Of a stretch of 64,000 nt of DNA, positions 1 through 11,505 are shown in pieces (the first letter of the stretch is position 1; each line of letters opens with the position of its first letter). The stretch covers positions 35,181 through 99,180 of the forward strand of contig JAURVB010014650.1 in the NCBI GenBank assembly GCA_033002965.1, given 5' to 3'. The translations under genes and the position numbers were made by a program. The DNA comes from Piper betle. Its lineage: Eukaryota; Streptophyta; Magnoliopsida; Piperales; Piperaceae. The notes under the pieces are model-generated. The model did no database searches and had not been told where the DNA came from. It worked only from the letters and a program-made list of their open reading frames with translations.

Positions 1-846
1 TTATCGGCAATACAACCGATAACGCAGCTTTTGTGAAACTCGTGACTGGAGATTTCCAGCAGGGTAGGTGCATTGACAGAGTTGGTGACTGGGATGCTGC
101 AGCGCTAACTTCACCTGGAGATCTTGAAGCTCGATCTCATGGACATGGTGTCCAGTTTCCCGAAGAAGAAGGGAGCAATAGCAGGGTTACTCTATCGAGT
201 CTCGGAGTACGCTGTTCGGAGCAGTGCCCAGGATTACCCAACTGTGGGCTGCTTGCCGAATCATGGGGAAGTACGCGAGGTACAAGCGGAAGGAAAGAGA
301 TCGGTAACCAGTAACCAAGCTCAGTCGGGAGAGGCTGAGATATGGATGCATTACTCAGGAGGAGTATGTGAGACGTTCATTACCTCTTGCACGGTGCGGC
401 TAGAAAATCTGCTTTGTGGTCAGCTAACGAGGCTGGGTTCTTTGAAGTTGTGGACCATGTGAGGTGCAACGAGCCGAATGAAGAGATGCGGACCTGGCAA
501 GGAGGGCATATCATTCCGCGTTAAGGACCAGTGATGCTGACGCTCACGCCCAGATTTTGGGAGAAAATCTGGTGTACAAAGTAAGGGTACGGGTTCCTTT
601 GTGTGTTTTCCAAGGGGATTTGGTCAGTCCAGTTTGAATAACTGTCTGTGAGTGCTTCTACTACCGCCGGCGAATAAGAGGTAGTAAGGACTTTTGAAGC
701 AGAGGTACGTCAACCGGAGGCTTCGAAAGGGCAGACGGAGTGATTCAAGTGGGAACAGGAAGGAAACCTATGCGTGAGATGGGTCAAGAGGCAGGACAGG
801 ACTCAAACCTCCGATGAGGACATCGGGTCTCATTGGTGGGGGAGAC
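1..846 (+). mobile_element. LTR retrotransposon, 3' internal region
   Basis: This stretch lies upstream of a probable LTR and ends in a purine-rich tract at about 835-845 (GGTGGGGGAGA), which is what a polypurine tract for plus-strand priming looks like immediately before a 3' LTR. The open frames at 33-314 and 124-462 begin at non-ATG codons and I recognise no gag, protease, reverse transcriptase, integrase or chromodomain in them. I therefore treat it as the untranslated 3' internal part of an element whose coding region lies outside the window. A Ty3 (gypsy) origin is a guess from general layout only. Confidence 0.5.
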
Positions 847-2332
847 TGTTACGGGGTTTAGCTCGTGGGACGGACGAGAGCTAGGGTTTGGCGGTTGTTC
901 CTAGCATTCCCGCGTCCAAGTCGGGTAGGGTGCTATCCGAGTGGTGAACAATCTACCGAGCATATTTCCGTGTTAGTGTGAAGTGCATCGTGGTGCATGG
1001 GGTCTATCGGGCGAGTTGCTATACCGGGCGAGATATCGGGCAGTACCGATAGCAGTTGGGTAGCGGACATGATCGGTAACGAGTACCGAGCACTGCTACC
1101 GTGTGCTGAGCGTGGTGCGGGTTCCAGGTGCGTGACAGGTCAGGCGTAGCCGGGACGTTCTACCGAGCATCATGTGCGGATAGAAATTGCGGGTTCTGGA
1201 TGCGTAGGGTGCTAGTGACCGAGCACCACTGACCGAGCGTGCTGGGCGCCAGGGCCGGGTACTACCGTGTGACATGCAGTAGTCGCGGGTGCGCAGGTGT
1301 GCGGGTGACCGAGCCAAGCTGCGGTAGGGGTTATCGTGCACGCGCATGGGTGCTGTGGAACAGACGGACCAGGGTTCGGTATTGGGGTCGCTGGGTCGAG
1401 CCAGGCGACCGTGCCACATCCAGGAAGTTGATGAGGCATTTGCGCCACACCCAAGGGTGGGTCTTTCTAGTAATTCTGCTGGAACACCAAGGGGGTCGAT
1501 GATAAGGCTTGGAGGATGGGAACCGTTGATCAAGACTTCAATGGTGAGGATGCAAGCTGATGAGGTGTCACACTAAGGCCGGGATGTCTATATAAGGAGG
1601 TGCCATCCTTATGTAGAGATCAGACAAGAGGAGAACAACATGTGAAGTGTGTGTGAGTGATCTTGGTGGAGGAGAGAAACTTGGCCGGGCAAGGGGATGC
1701 CTTGGGGTTACTGCAGTCAGGCCGAGGGGCGGTCTGGAACTTCAAGGGGGACTACTGGGGTAGTCGACGTCCGCCTTTAGGGTCAAGGCTCACATACCAG
1801 TTGTTCGGCAACCCTGCGCGGTGAGCCGAGGGTTGGGTGAAGTCCTGTCGAGTGAGGGTCAAGAGGCACGGTCATGGGGTTTGCATGTCCACGACCGGCA
1901 AGTAGTCTAGGGTGTAGACACTTGAATATCCTATATTCATACTAGTGGAATAGAGGTTGGGTCGAGTTCCTGTAATTCTTGTGGTGTATGTGTCGTGTTT
2001 GGCCACCGGGGTTAGACCTGTGATTCCGAGGTCTATTGGTACCGAGATGGGTGATCGGTACGTGGGACGCGTAGTCACTGCAGCTTGGTGATTGGTGTGT
2101 GTTCGGTACAATCGCTGGTAGCCTGATACCGGTACTAGTGGCGCTTGTAGCTGGGCGCGGTACCGGGACTGGGTTCGTGCGGTATTCGCAAGTGTGTGGT
2201 TCGAGGCCGCTGTGCACCACAGCACATTGGTGGGTGCGGAGGTGGTGTTGGCTGGTGTTTCCAGGGAGGGAAACACGCTGCACGGAGGCAGTTAGGGCGA
2301 AAAATTTAAACCCTAAGTTGACCCCTGTGACA
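847..2332 (+). mobile_element. Probable LTR (3' LTR of the element to the left)
   Basis: The LTR starts TGTTAC directly after the purine tract and can be closed at GTGACA (2327-2332), giving near-inverted ends of the TG...CA type and a length of about 1.49 kb. A TATA box sits at 1589-1595, near the middle, as expected for an LTR promoter. The body is rich in degenerate copies of a TACCGAGC-like word. The partner LTR is outside the window, so the ends and the target-site duplication cannot be confirmed; the right end could be off by some tens of bases. Confidence 0.5.
1589..1595 (+). promoter_or_regulatory. TATA box within LTR
   Basis: TATATAA in the context GTCTATATAAGG. It is the only clean TATA box in the LTR and lies about 740 bp in, so it would initiate transcription towards the host gene on the right. 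Seen in sequence; promoter activity is inferred. Confidence 0.5.
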
Positions 2333-3887
2333 GCTGCCGCCTACTCCAATTAACATCTCTTCGTCTCCAACATCGATCTCACCTTCTCTTGATTTCACCA
2401 ATCAGTAGTCGATCTCCTCCTCACACCCTATTATATTCCCCATCAGCAACAATCAAAGAAGGCACTCCCTTTCTGATTCCATCCACCGAGTTCACGAGTA
2501 AGTTTTACCCCCTTCCCCTTCCTCTGTTTCCCATATTGGCAGCGGCTGTAAATCATCGCTGACTAACCAGCATGCATTGTGCTAGAGTAGTCACCCCACA
2601 TGGGTTGATTTGTGTGATTTTTGTTTGGAAGAAAGGGTGGAGAACATTTTTTGCTTTTTCAAGAAGGATGAAATAGAGTTTTTTTTGTAAAAAAAATTGA
2701 AAATGGAGTTAAACTTCAACCTTAAATAATAGGTACAAAGTTGTTGAAATTGCAGAATAAGTGAGGTGCTTGAGTTAAAATGTGATCTAAGGTTTGGATT
2801 AGTGTTCTGGGCGTTGTGCTACTTCCTCGAGCTTCAGGCAAAAAAGGTGATCATGTTGAAAGGAAGATGGTGTTGGTAAAACATAAAATATTAAATTGGA
2901 GGGTTTTTCATGTAAAATTGAACCCCATGTAGGTACAAGAGTTTGGCTTATGTAGGATTATTGAAGAATTAGTGAGGTATTTTAGTCAGAGTTTTTAATA
3001 TGCACATGCATGCCAAAGTGGCTGCTTTTATCTGCAAATCAATGTGCGAACAAGAAAATAATGTTGCCATAGTTTTTTTTGCCTTTTGCTTTTGTTGCGC
3101 TTTTAGTAATATAATGAATACTACTATCAAAATCAAGATTAGGTTATTAACTTATACTGTGGTAATGATGCATCCTTGTAGAAAATGAATACGCAATTAG
3201 GCAATAAGCAGCTGACAATACTGTAACTAATTAACTTTCGAACTCTATGCCATCAGCTTCTGCAGAGATAAGAATGATTTTTTGTCAAAATAGATCGTGG
3301 TATTAGCTGTGAGGTAATGGTTATAAATGATACCTGTCAGGATAATATATAAAGTCTACGCACACTGAAAAGCTTATCAATTACTCCTATAAGAGCTTAT
3401 TTATCACTCCTAGGGTGTCTCGTAGGGTGTCTCACTTTGAAATGTATTTATCGTCCGGAAATAATATGAGAGCTCTGAAGATGCAAATTTTTGAGCTCTA
3501 TCCACAATATGCTTGCTTTGTATGAGGATGTATAGCTCAATTCAGAAGGTTTACAATCTGGATAGAATCATGATGATTTATCTATAAATTATTGTGTTTT
3601 CATTAATCTTTTCTATTGCAGAACCTGATTTTCTTTTCTGCAGTATCTCTATTATGTTTACCGGGAAAATCCGAGTAAGCCAACTATAAAAAGATAGTTA
3701 TCATTTTGTTTTGTTTCTCTCTATAATAGAGTAAGCATTAAGTGACAGGGTTTGCACGTGTTATGGTTTAGCTGTCCATACTTCTGTTAGCAAGATTTTT
3801 AATTGCAATATGATTTCGAGTATGACATTATTATTGTTCTTATATGAATATGTTGTCACACATATTTTGTGCTATATGCATTAACAG
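2333..3887 (+). other. 5' leader exon and leader intron of the small membrane-protein gene
   Basis: A pyrimidine-rich leader (about 2340-2497) looks like a plant 5' UTR. It ends in a good donor at 2498 (GTAAGT). An AT-rich, T-rich intron follows, with an acceptor at 3886-3887 (TTAACAG). The second exon then carries the start codon at 4005. The leader begins directly at the LTR end, so the transcription start may lie close to, or inside, the LTR. Splice sites are read by eye, not from transcripts. Confidence 0.5.
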
Positions 3888-4004
3888 CTGCCGGCCTCAC
3901 TGGGAATTAAGATTGGGTATAACTTAGAGATGCAAGTGAGCCTCTTTCTTACGAGGCAGTGCTGATGATAGTTAACCAACTACTAGTCGGACAAATTTGC
4001 TGTC

Positions 4005-4280
4005 ATGGGATCAGAGGACTCTATAAAACTTATGGAACCACCAGATAGTGCTGATGTGCTTGGTCAGTCAAGCGAGCGGATTGTTAAAAAGCGTCTGCCG
4101 AAGAAAATGAGGCAAGTTCCAGATTATTACTTTCTCCCTCGTAGATCACTACCCTCTGCCATTGCACTTTATGGGGCAGCTTGTGCTGCCGGTGTTGGTG
4201 CCGGGATGCTCGTGGAGGTTTGGATTAACAAAAAGATCAAAGAGGATGGCGGCTTCTTATGGGAGAACAACAAATCTTAA
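4005..4280 (+). CDS. Small single-span membrane protein, 91 aa
   Basis: I do not recognise the family by name. The ATG at 4005 opens a 91-residue protein that fits a real gene: a spliced 5' leader precedes it and the composition is protein-like. Residues 1-45 are hydrophilic and end in a basic stretch (IVKKRLPKKMRQVPDYYF). Residues about 49-73 form one small-residue-rich hydrophobic segment (ALYGAACAAGVGAGMLVEVW) with glycine repeats suited to helix packing. A short charged tail follows (NKKIKEDGG). This is the shape of a tail-proximal membrane anchor, perhaps organellar or ER. There is no signal peptide. Downstream the 3' UTR is A/T-rich with likely poly(A) signals after 4320. It could be a lineage-conserved plant protein of unknown function; function cannot be inferred. 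Confidence 0.6.
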   Translation: MGSEDSIKLMEPPDSADVLGQSSERIVKKRLPKKMRQVPDYYFLPRRSLPSAIALYGAACAAGVGAGMLVEVWINKKIKEDGGFLWENNKS

Positions 4281-4429
4281 GAAGTTTGTTTTAGAGTCCT
4301 ACGAATGTTTGGATAGTGAGAAAATAAAAGACAGTAGTTGTGAGAAAGAAAAAGAAAATAAAGCGATTAATTTTCTTATCATTTTCTCTCATGCATGTGT
4401 TTGGTTAAAAAGAAAAAAAATTGTGTAGC

Positions 4430-5534
4430 ATCATTTTCACTCTGTCATTTCATTTTTTTGTTGGAAAAGGATTGTAAGTTTTTCATCACGATGGAAAAGA
4501 AATTTTCTTATAAATCAAAAAAGTAATTTATCAGAAAAGTATACTTTTTTCGCACTTTTTTTTCTTTCTCACAATTCAAGCTGGCCTTTGGGGAAAAAAC
4601 AATTTTCTCCTATGTCTCCCTTTGGGAATTTCGATCCTGATGTATTGTAACGATCTTCTGAAAATAAACGATCTTCTGTTTTTGGTTCCATGAAGAGTAA
4701 ATTGAAACTCCAATGTAGCTAGGTGCCAAATTTATGAAGCAGCATAAATTGTTGCTATTGATTAGTATTGGGCTCAAAGCATAAAAAGGCTCTTGTCGAA
4801 GTACTTACGTCTCTTTTTCACCAAACAAGTCTGAAAAAGATAAACACTCTTCAAATATATGTGCATCGACTTATCATCGGCTATAAAACGAGGAAAAGCC
4901 CGGGGATGTGACAATGATGTGTGAAGTGTTACAATCCACATGAATTTACTTGGCTGCTAACAATTCTATGTGACATATCAACATTGATCAAAGCTATAAA
5001 AGCTCATAATAGCTAAGTAGGAAGGGACTCCTGGGCATCAAATAAAAAATAATGGAACTATGAAGGATGGTTCACATGATTGGGCCTTGAATCATATATT
5101 TTCACTGCCCACTTGGCGTGAGTGCACATCAATGCCTTGCTAATAAACTTACATGTTCCCCAATATATTCCAGCCAATAAGATAATATGAATGAATATGC
5201 AGATGAGGTGTTGTGCGCAAATTGGGCCACGTCTTCTCGTGGTTGGGCATATACGGCATATCCGAGATTTTTGCATGGTGCAATTAATTTTATCACTACA
5301 TTGTGAAGGCCACATCTAGTGAAAGTTTTGTGTAGAACCAACCCTAATTGAGCCCCACACAACTTGCCACAAGATTGGATGGTAGAAGTTCATAAATTTT
5401 GGAGTTTGGAGAATTGTCGAACCCACCCAATAACAGCTGTAAAACCCACTCATTGAGTGGCCAATTTTGATTGAGGATAGGGCGTGGACCGTACAAATTC
5501 ATTTCTATTATGTTAATTAGTAAACACTTACTAT
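4430..5534. other. Intergenic, no gene seen
   Basis: AT-rich sequence between the small membrane-protein gene and the repeat at 5535. Short open frames on the minus strand near 5058-5362 have no recognisable domain and no splice context. I see no RNA gene here. Confidence 0.6.
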
Positions 5535-5990
5535 TTTAAGATTGATTAGGCTCGATTTATCTCGATATTTAATTTTAAAAAACTCGACTCGAAGCTTGAC
5601 TTGATATTAAGTGAGTCTGGCCTGAGTTTATACTTGCGTAATTTGGTTTAATTCAAAGTTCAATAATTTAAATAAAGAATAAGAGTTTTTATAACATTTA
5701 TTTTATATTTTTTATATAAATATAACCAAATTATAAAATATCATTATATGATATCAAATTAAATAAATTTATACATGATTATATTATTTTTTATACATAT
5801 TTATTTTAAACTTCAAATATTTTAATTAAAAATTAAAATTTAGTATAAATTATATGAAAAAATAGTCTCACTGTAGACAGATTTAAGTTACTTCAAATTC
5901 GACTTTACTCAAATACTTTTAATTTGACTCAGAACTCAAAATTAAACGAGGTAAAAATCTTGACCCGACTTAGCCCGATAACCACCCCTA
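5535..5990 (-). repeat. MITE-like interspersed repeat, copy A
   Basis: An AT-rich body of about 450 bp is framed by GC-richer ends made of CTCGA/GACTC words. Reading the minus strand from 5990, the start (GGTGGTTATCGGGCTAAGTC) matches the plus-strand start of the repeat at 40537-41009 (GGTGCTCATCGGGTGAGTCG), and the interiors are similarly AT-rich, sharing a TATCATTATA(T/C)GATATCAAATT-type core. The same family therefore occurs twice, in opposite orientation. It has no coding content. Non-autonomous DNA element is the likeliest class; I could not define a target duplication. Confidence 0.5.
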
Positions 5991-6566
5991 ATGGGCAACT
6001 TTGCAAATAGTATTGTTTTAGTAAAATAAATTTTATTTGCCATTTGTCACTGCTCGTGCACATTTGTGGCGATGGACCCACAAACATAATGGGCGAAAAT
6101 TACAATCCATGCTATCATAAATAAATAAAATACACATGACCTAAAAAATCTAGCCCCCGTCCCTAGGATTGAGGAACCAAACTCTATGAACGTGGACCAC
6201 CCATGAAGTGAAAGTGGGCCGCACTAGGGTGGCAACTACCGATACGGAGGCCTTCATGATCGCCTACAGCATTCCTCGTGCAATCACGCAATTGGTTACC
6301 ACAGTCAAAAGCCTCTCGCATTCATCACCACGCTCCCGCCGGGCCGGCCCCTTTTAACTGCACCACTTCCCCGGTAGCAGTTAGCTATCCGCGTGATAGG
6401 AAACTCCTAGTTCTGTCCCGGTTGCAGACATGGCACAGCGAGATTCAGAAGCAAAAGTAGGACCTTTTTCTGACTCTATGTCAGGCACAGTTCCGCACGC
6501 ATATTGATCAATGCTGCTACATTCATCTTTTATGTTCAAGTGCTGGTACTCGACATCAGAAGTACC

Positions 6567-8934
6567 ATGGACACGGAAGTAGTACAACAAGATCTCAAGG
6601 GACTGCTCTGTGAAGAAGTCCTACTGCTCACTCCCCCTTGTACTCAGCTTCTTGGACGACTTCTTTGCATGTACTTAGGTTTGGAACCGACGACAAGACC
6701 AGAGATGACCCAGTCGACTCGGAGCCATTGTATTGTACAAAAGAAGAGAGGGACTCTGCATTTGGAACTTGCTTGGAAAGGGAAGGTGTGCATGTTCCAG
6801 GGGATGGGTATGGGGATTACCTTTGCAACTTCGATCTACTTGGCTTGAGGATGAGTGCCATCCAATGGATTATCAAGGTTTCTTTATGTTCATTCTAGCA
6901 CAATATTACATGCATATTCGCGCAATGCATCATTCTATAAATCTTTGTTTTTCCTATATATATGTTTTCATATTTATGGATATTCATATTGAATAATTGG
7001 AGTATATATCAGCTAATATTTGTTGTAGCTTACCATCAATATACATTATATACATCACTTAATTTTCTTCACCCCCCCCCCCTCCTTTTTTCATCCACCA
7101 TATTCTAATTAAGAAATCCTCAAGAAATATGAATTCTAATTTAGATTTCAAACAGTTGTAGATGATAAAATTTTGAGGGACGGATTTCACTTTTTTACCT
7201 TATAAACCCTCATCCATTATCTCCTCGTCTTGTAACCAACAATTCACGACATTGACAGTCCTCCATACAAACACTGATCTCAAAAAAAAATCATGATTGC
7301 CTGCATTATGATAAAAAAAACCAACATATTATCAAACTATTTTGAAGTATGTATTTTCCCCTCCTTTTTACTACTTATGATATGTGGGGAAATTGTTTAG
7401 AAGCTTTTCTCCACGAAAGCAATCCGATTGCCTGATTTTTATGCTTATGGTGGGAAGGAAATTAAATTAAAGCCAATTCTTTTATTGTGATTTTTACTCC
7501 CATGGATCTTGGGTATTAATTCATGCACTCAGTGAACTACGAATTGCATGCATTTGTGTTCCTGATCTAATCAGAAGTGTGCTAACTTTATTTGCAGACT
7601 CAGGAGCGATTCCAGTTGTCATTGACGTCAGCATTTGATGCAGTAAACTATTTGGATAGATTTATTTCAGCGAACCGAAGCAAGGTGTGAATAAAGGAAA
7701 ACTCTACTACCTAGTTACTAATTAGTTCATAGTTCTTTTCTTCACTGCTAACTTGTTTGTGTAATTCAAATCTCAAGCAGAAGTGGAAGTTGTGGATGAT
7801 TGAGTTGCTCTCCATTGCGTGTCTTTCTATCGCCGTCAAGTTCAACGACATCTCTTTCCCTCGACTGATCGAGATTCAGGTTTGTCCCACTGCGCTCAAT
7901 AAATTTCTATCATATTATAAACATCATGTACGCATCTTCATTCTCCAACTCAAACTACGATTTTTTATTCTGTTTACCGGATTGAAATTAATGTATATTT
8001 ATTTATCACTTTTGAGTTGTGCAGATGGAAAATCTGGAGCACGCTTTTGAGCCAAAAACGGTGCAGCGGATGGAGTTGACGGTGATGAAGGCATTGGATT
8101 GGCGAGTGAGCTGCGTGACGGCCTTCTCCTTTGTCGACTTACTGGCCTGGTGCCACCCATCCAACTACCCCTCTTTAACCTCTAGCATGGCCGATCTTCT
8201 CCTCTCCACCCTCTCTGGTACAATTTCATCTAACAATTCTTACATTTGGTTCCTAAGAAAGTTCTTACTTCACCAGCAACATATATAGATGTACACAAAT
8301 GTGTTTTGAGTATTAATTATAACCCTTTCAAGTTGAGATTTATATTTGTAACATCTCGTTTTCGTCCAGACCCTGTATTTATGGAATTCAAACCGAGTGT
8401 TCTTGCAACATCGGCACTTCAATGCAGTTTGGAAGGATTGGTGTCATCCAAAGCAAATGCCCATCTCCTGGATACCATCACCCTTCTTCCTCCTACTCAC
8501 ATGGTATATTTCAATGGCTTTTGGCCTCTATATATACATTTGGTTCCTCTGATTTCGGACTTGTTTAATGGAAAGAAACCCATCTTGCACTGAACATCTC
8601 ATAAGTTGTTCAAGAATTCTCTTCCCACTCTTAATTGTAGGGGGAGATTGAGAGATGCCACAAGTTGATGGAAGACCGTCTGGTGGATCCAACCTACAGT
8701 TTCCTGCATTGTAGACCACCCTTCTCCCCTACCAGCTCTATAGCTGCTGTGCCCACCCAAAGGATTGAGATCTTCGACTCTTTCATTGACTGCAACTTCT
8801 TCCTTGATTCCTCCATTATACTCGCCAAAAAGCGAAAGAATATGCAGCAAGGAGATGATCATGATCACCAAGAAGAAGATCACTACTTCACACCAAAGAA
8901 AGAATTCAGACGGCGTCTTGAGCAGATGGTTTGA
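6567..8934 (+). CDS. D-type cyclin, CYCD5/CYCD6-like, six or seven exons
   Basis: Regulatory partner of cyclin-dependent kinases at G1/S. The ATG at 6567 is followed at residues 13-17 by LLCEE, the LxCxE retinoblastoma-binding motif of plant D cyclins. The cyclin box runs from SAIQWIIK through LTSAFDAVNYLDRF, MIELLSIACLSIAVKF and ERMELTVMKALDW-like sequence to the C-terminal fold (EFKPSVLATSAL). Exons that join in frame: up to 6877, 7598-7684, 7781-7879, 8025-8217, 8370-8503, 8641-8934, with GT-AG borders. The first exon changes frame between the LxCxE motif and the cyclin box. Either an 80-nt intron (6618-6697) or one lost C in the run 6633-6637 restores it; the intron model gives 345 residues. 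Subgroup D5/D6 is judged from the short N terminus and divergent box, with moderate certainty. Confidence 0.82.
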
Positions 8935-9566
8935 TGCATATTAATCTGACCATACAAATAAATATTTGCATATTAAGCTAATTGCGTCTAATAATTAAGT
9001 ACTTAAATATCACCATGATGAGAAGATGAATGTACGGTTTATTTATAAGGTTAAAGTCGATCTATTGTGGATGGTATATGGATAAATGATCTATATACAG
9101 CTTGTCCACTTAATTTTCTAACAATTTTATGATTCACTGTGTATAGAAGCACTGGATTGGAATACTAGCCCTTTTGATGATGCAATTTGTCCATATGGAT
9201 ATTGAAATCCTACAATTGAAGTTTTTTTTGTCAGACACAATGAAAGACCAATTTCGAGCATTGTGATCTCTTTTTTTAAATGTTTTCTGCCAAATTGTCT
9301 CAGCTTATTAATTAATGTGAAAGATATATTTATGAGTTTTTGTTCTTACTTAATGTGGTTCCTTAATATGCATAATTGGCAAGTTTCATCACCTATAATT
9401 ATCACTTAATTGTATGATAAAAAACTGAAGGAGTTGTGCTATGCTATTTGAGGAGTGCATGTCACGCCTGGTACTCTCCAGGGATGTATCATTAGGCGCA
9501 TCTTCATTTTAAGAAATAAAATTCAAAGCTGTTAAAAATTTCAAGTTTGTTTTTTGACAAAAATGT
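8935..9566. other. 3' flank of cyclin gene, no gene seen
   Basis: AT-rich sequence with likely poly(A) signals after the cyclin stop codon. No domain, RNA gene or clear repeat recognised. Confidence 0.6.
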
Positions 9567-9604
9567 TCATATATATATATATATATATGAGAGAGAGAAA
9601 TTTA

Positions 9605-10219
9605 TTATGGTGCGCTGCATTAACGATCCAGCGGCTCTCGTTCAATCCACCCACCACCCTTTGATGGACCCGCTTACCCGCCCGCTAGACCCGCCCTCCC
9701 GCCCGCGACCGCCTCGCCCACCGCGCTACCGCCCGCCGCGCGAATGCACACCAACCCCTCCACCACCGCCGATTCCCGCCCCCACGCGTCCGCACTCCGC
9801 CATCGCCCGATTCGGCTGCCCCTTCGCCCTCGGCGGGGGGCGCCCGCTGGGGGCGGAGGGCCGCCGATTGGGCGATGGCGGAGTGCGGGGGGGGGCGGGA
9901 ATCGGCGGTGGTGGAGGGGGGGGTTGGTGTTGCATTCGCGTCGGCGGGCGATGGCCGGGCAGGGGAGGAGGGCAGTGGACGGGGGCCTCGGCTGGGGGCG
10001 GAAGGTGGGGGGGGGGGGGCGGGCGGTGGGCGGGGCGGTTGCGGGCGGGAGGGGTGGGGCGGTCACGGGCAAGAGGGCAGGTCCGGCAGGTTCGGCGCGC
10101 GGGTAAGCGGGTCCATCAAAGGGTGGTGGGTGGATTGAATGAGAGCCACTCGGATTTTGATCCAGCGGCTCTCGTTAATGCATCGCATGGTGCGCTGCAA
10201 AACCATGCAGCGCACCATA
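9605..10219. repeat. Large GC-rich foldback element
   Basis: The left end (ATGGTGCGCTGCATTAACGA) reappears inverted at the right end before 10219. Inside, the arms keep pairing through CCACCCACCACCCTTTGATG, GGACCCGCTTACCCGC and the proline/glycine-like GC-rich core, with a pivot near 9835. The left arm is about 230 bp and the right about 385 bp, so the right arm carries extra sequence. The right tip has its own 13-bp hairpin (ATGGTGCGCTGCA with its inverse, six-base loop). Long open frames on both strands are by-products of GC-rich palindromic repeats, not genes. A (TA)n tract adjoins the left side (about 9568-9590) and a shorter one the right (10207-10220). No target duplication was found. 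Confidence 0.75.
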
Positions 10220-10239
10220 GAAGGACTATATATATATAG

Positions 10240-11030
10240 GGCCGATTGGGTGTGCTAGGTAGAAAATTTTTTTGCCCCAAAATTTGATCTGGGTTGTTTG
10301 ATTACAAGGACAACCGATATATATATTCTTTTCAAAAAAAACACCTCCCACAATGCTATCCTTGCGGCCGCACCTATCAGATCGACGAGGTGCTGCAACC
10401 CGCAACCCTATCAGGAAGCATGACCTCATGTGGCTAGGTCCGGCTGTTGCCAGCCAAACCTGGCCGACTCAGTGTATGGAAAATCACTGTATGGGCAGAC
10501 GTGAAAGGTCATCGGCAGGGGCAATGTGGGAGGAAAGTAGACAGCGTTGGAGGGGAAGAAGAGGCTGGGAAGGGCGAGGAGGCAAGGCGGTGGGGCGAAG
10601 GCTACAGTGGAGCTAGGGTCGGCCTGGGTGGTTAACTGGGGTTGGTGCCTCCCCTTTTTGTGGGCATTTTGGTGGCTACTGAGGACTTGGGAGTCTACCT
10701 CATTGTCGATGAGTTTTTTTTAATTTGTCATCTGGATTGGGGTGACCAGTTCTGGCCAAAGCCTAGACGCCGCCGACCAGTTTGGTTAGAGGTCCGCCCA
10801 AAACTAGCTGCCCCTACTCGATCTGGTCGCCGGTGACACATAAGAAAAGTCTTTTTTAGACTAGTAGCTCGGCCAAACCCGGCCAAGGCTGAACGGACTT
10901 GGTCGACGATAGCTAAGTTTGACTGGCTTAGGCCAAAATAAGTCGTCGGTGACCAAAAAAATGGGTTTTTTTTTATTTCATCAAATCTGAGCTGTCCTTG
11001 TAATCGGGCAGCCCAAATTAGAGATGTGCA
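10240..11030. repeat. Foldback-type repeat with GGCC-rich centre
   Basis: The motif GATTACAAGGACA near 10300 recurs inverted near 10996, and flanking bases extend the pairing (TTTGATCTGGGTTGTTTG against the inverse of CGGGCAGCCCAAATT). The centre is full of GGCCAA/TTGGCC words. It resembles the family at 13430-14120, 14230-14580 and 47430-50897. Open frames within it have no recognisable domain. Confidence 0.5.
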
Positions 11031-11095
11031 TAGGAACTTGCTCTTGCCTTGATTTAGAAAACCTTACCTATGTATAGATATATATATATATATAT

Positions 11096-11227
11096 GAGGA
11101 GGAAGTTGTACAGCTGCATAGCCAAGATGGTTGTGCTGCAGTGTTTCAGCCGTTGGATCAAATCCAATGGCTGAAACATGCCCCCCACTTCCCCCTTCTC
11201 CAGCCATTGGATTTAATCCAACGGCTG

Positions 11228-11228
<1 letters not shown>
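11096..11228. repeat. Short palindromic module between (TA)n tracts
   Basis: Contains two GCCGTTGGAT/ATCCAACGGC-type palindromes: CAGCCGTTGGAT with ATCCAATGGCTG (11149-11175), and CCAGCCATTGGAT with ATCCAACGGCTGG (11200-11228). It also contains AGCCAAGATGGTTGTGCTG, which recurs at about 11452 in the next module. Bounded by (TA)n at 11078-11095 and 11229-11271. Confidence 0.6.

Positions 11229-11271
<43 letters not shown>
11229..11271. repeat. (TA)n microsatellite
   Basis: About 21 uninterrupted TA units separating the two palindromic modules. Confidence 0.95.
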
Positions 11272-11273
<2 letters not shown>

Positions 11274-11505
11274 GCGTCGCCGCCACCCCGGCTGACGCGA
11301 CGCCACCCCACCTGCCCCGCCCGTCGCCGCCCCGCCGGGGCGGCGACGTAACCGCTGGGCGACGGGGCGGCGGATCTAGCCCGCCTCTTCCCCTACCAGC
11401 CCGCCGCCCCACCGCCACCCCGCCGCAGGACGCCCCCATCAAACTCCAGCACAGCCAAGATGGTTGTGCTGGAGTACAACAATCTTTTTTCTCCAGCTTC
11501 CTCTT

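Noticed and set aside
33..462. Overlapping frames at the window start as retroelement gag or accessory protein
   Set aside because: Both begin at non-ATG codons and match no gag, protease, RT or integrase motif; more likely untranslated 3' internal sequence.
1096..2353. Several overlapping frames on both strands within the LTR
   Set aside because: GC-rich, mutually overlapping and without domains; chance frames in an LTR.
9547..10239. Long open frames on both strands, rich in Pro, Gly and Arg
   Set aside because: They overlap each other inside a GC-rich palindrome, so openness comes from base composition and mirror symmetry; no domain, splice signal or codon pattern supports a protein.
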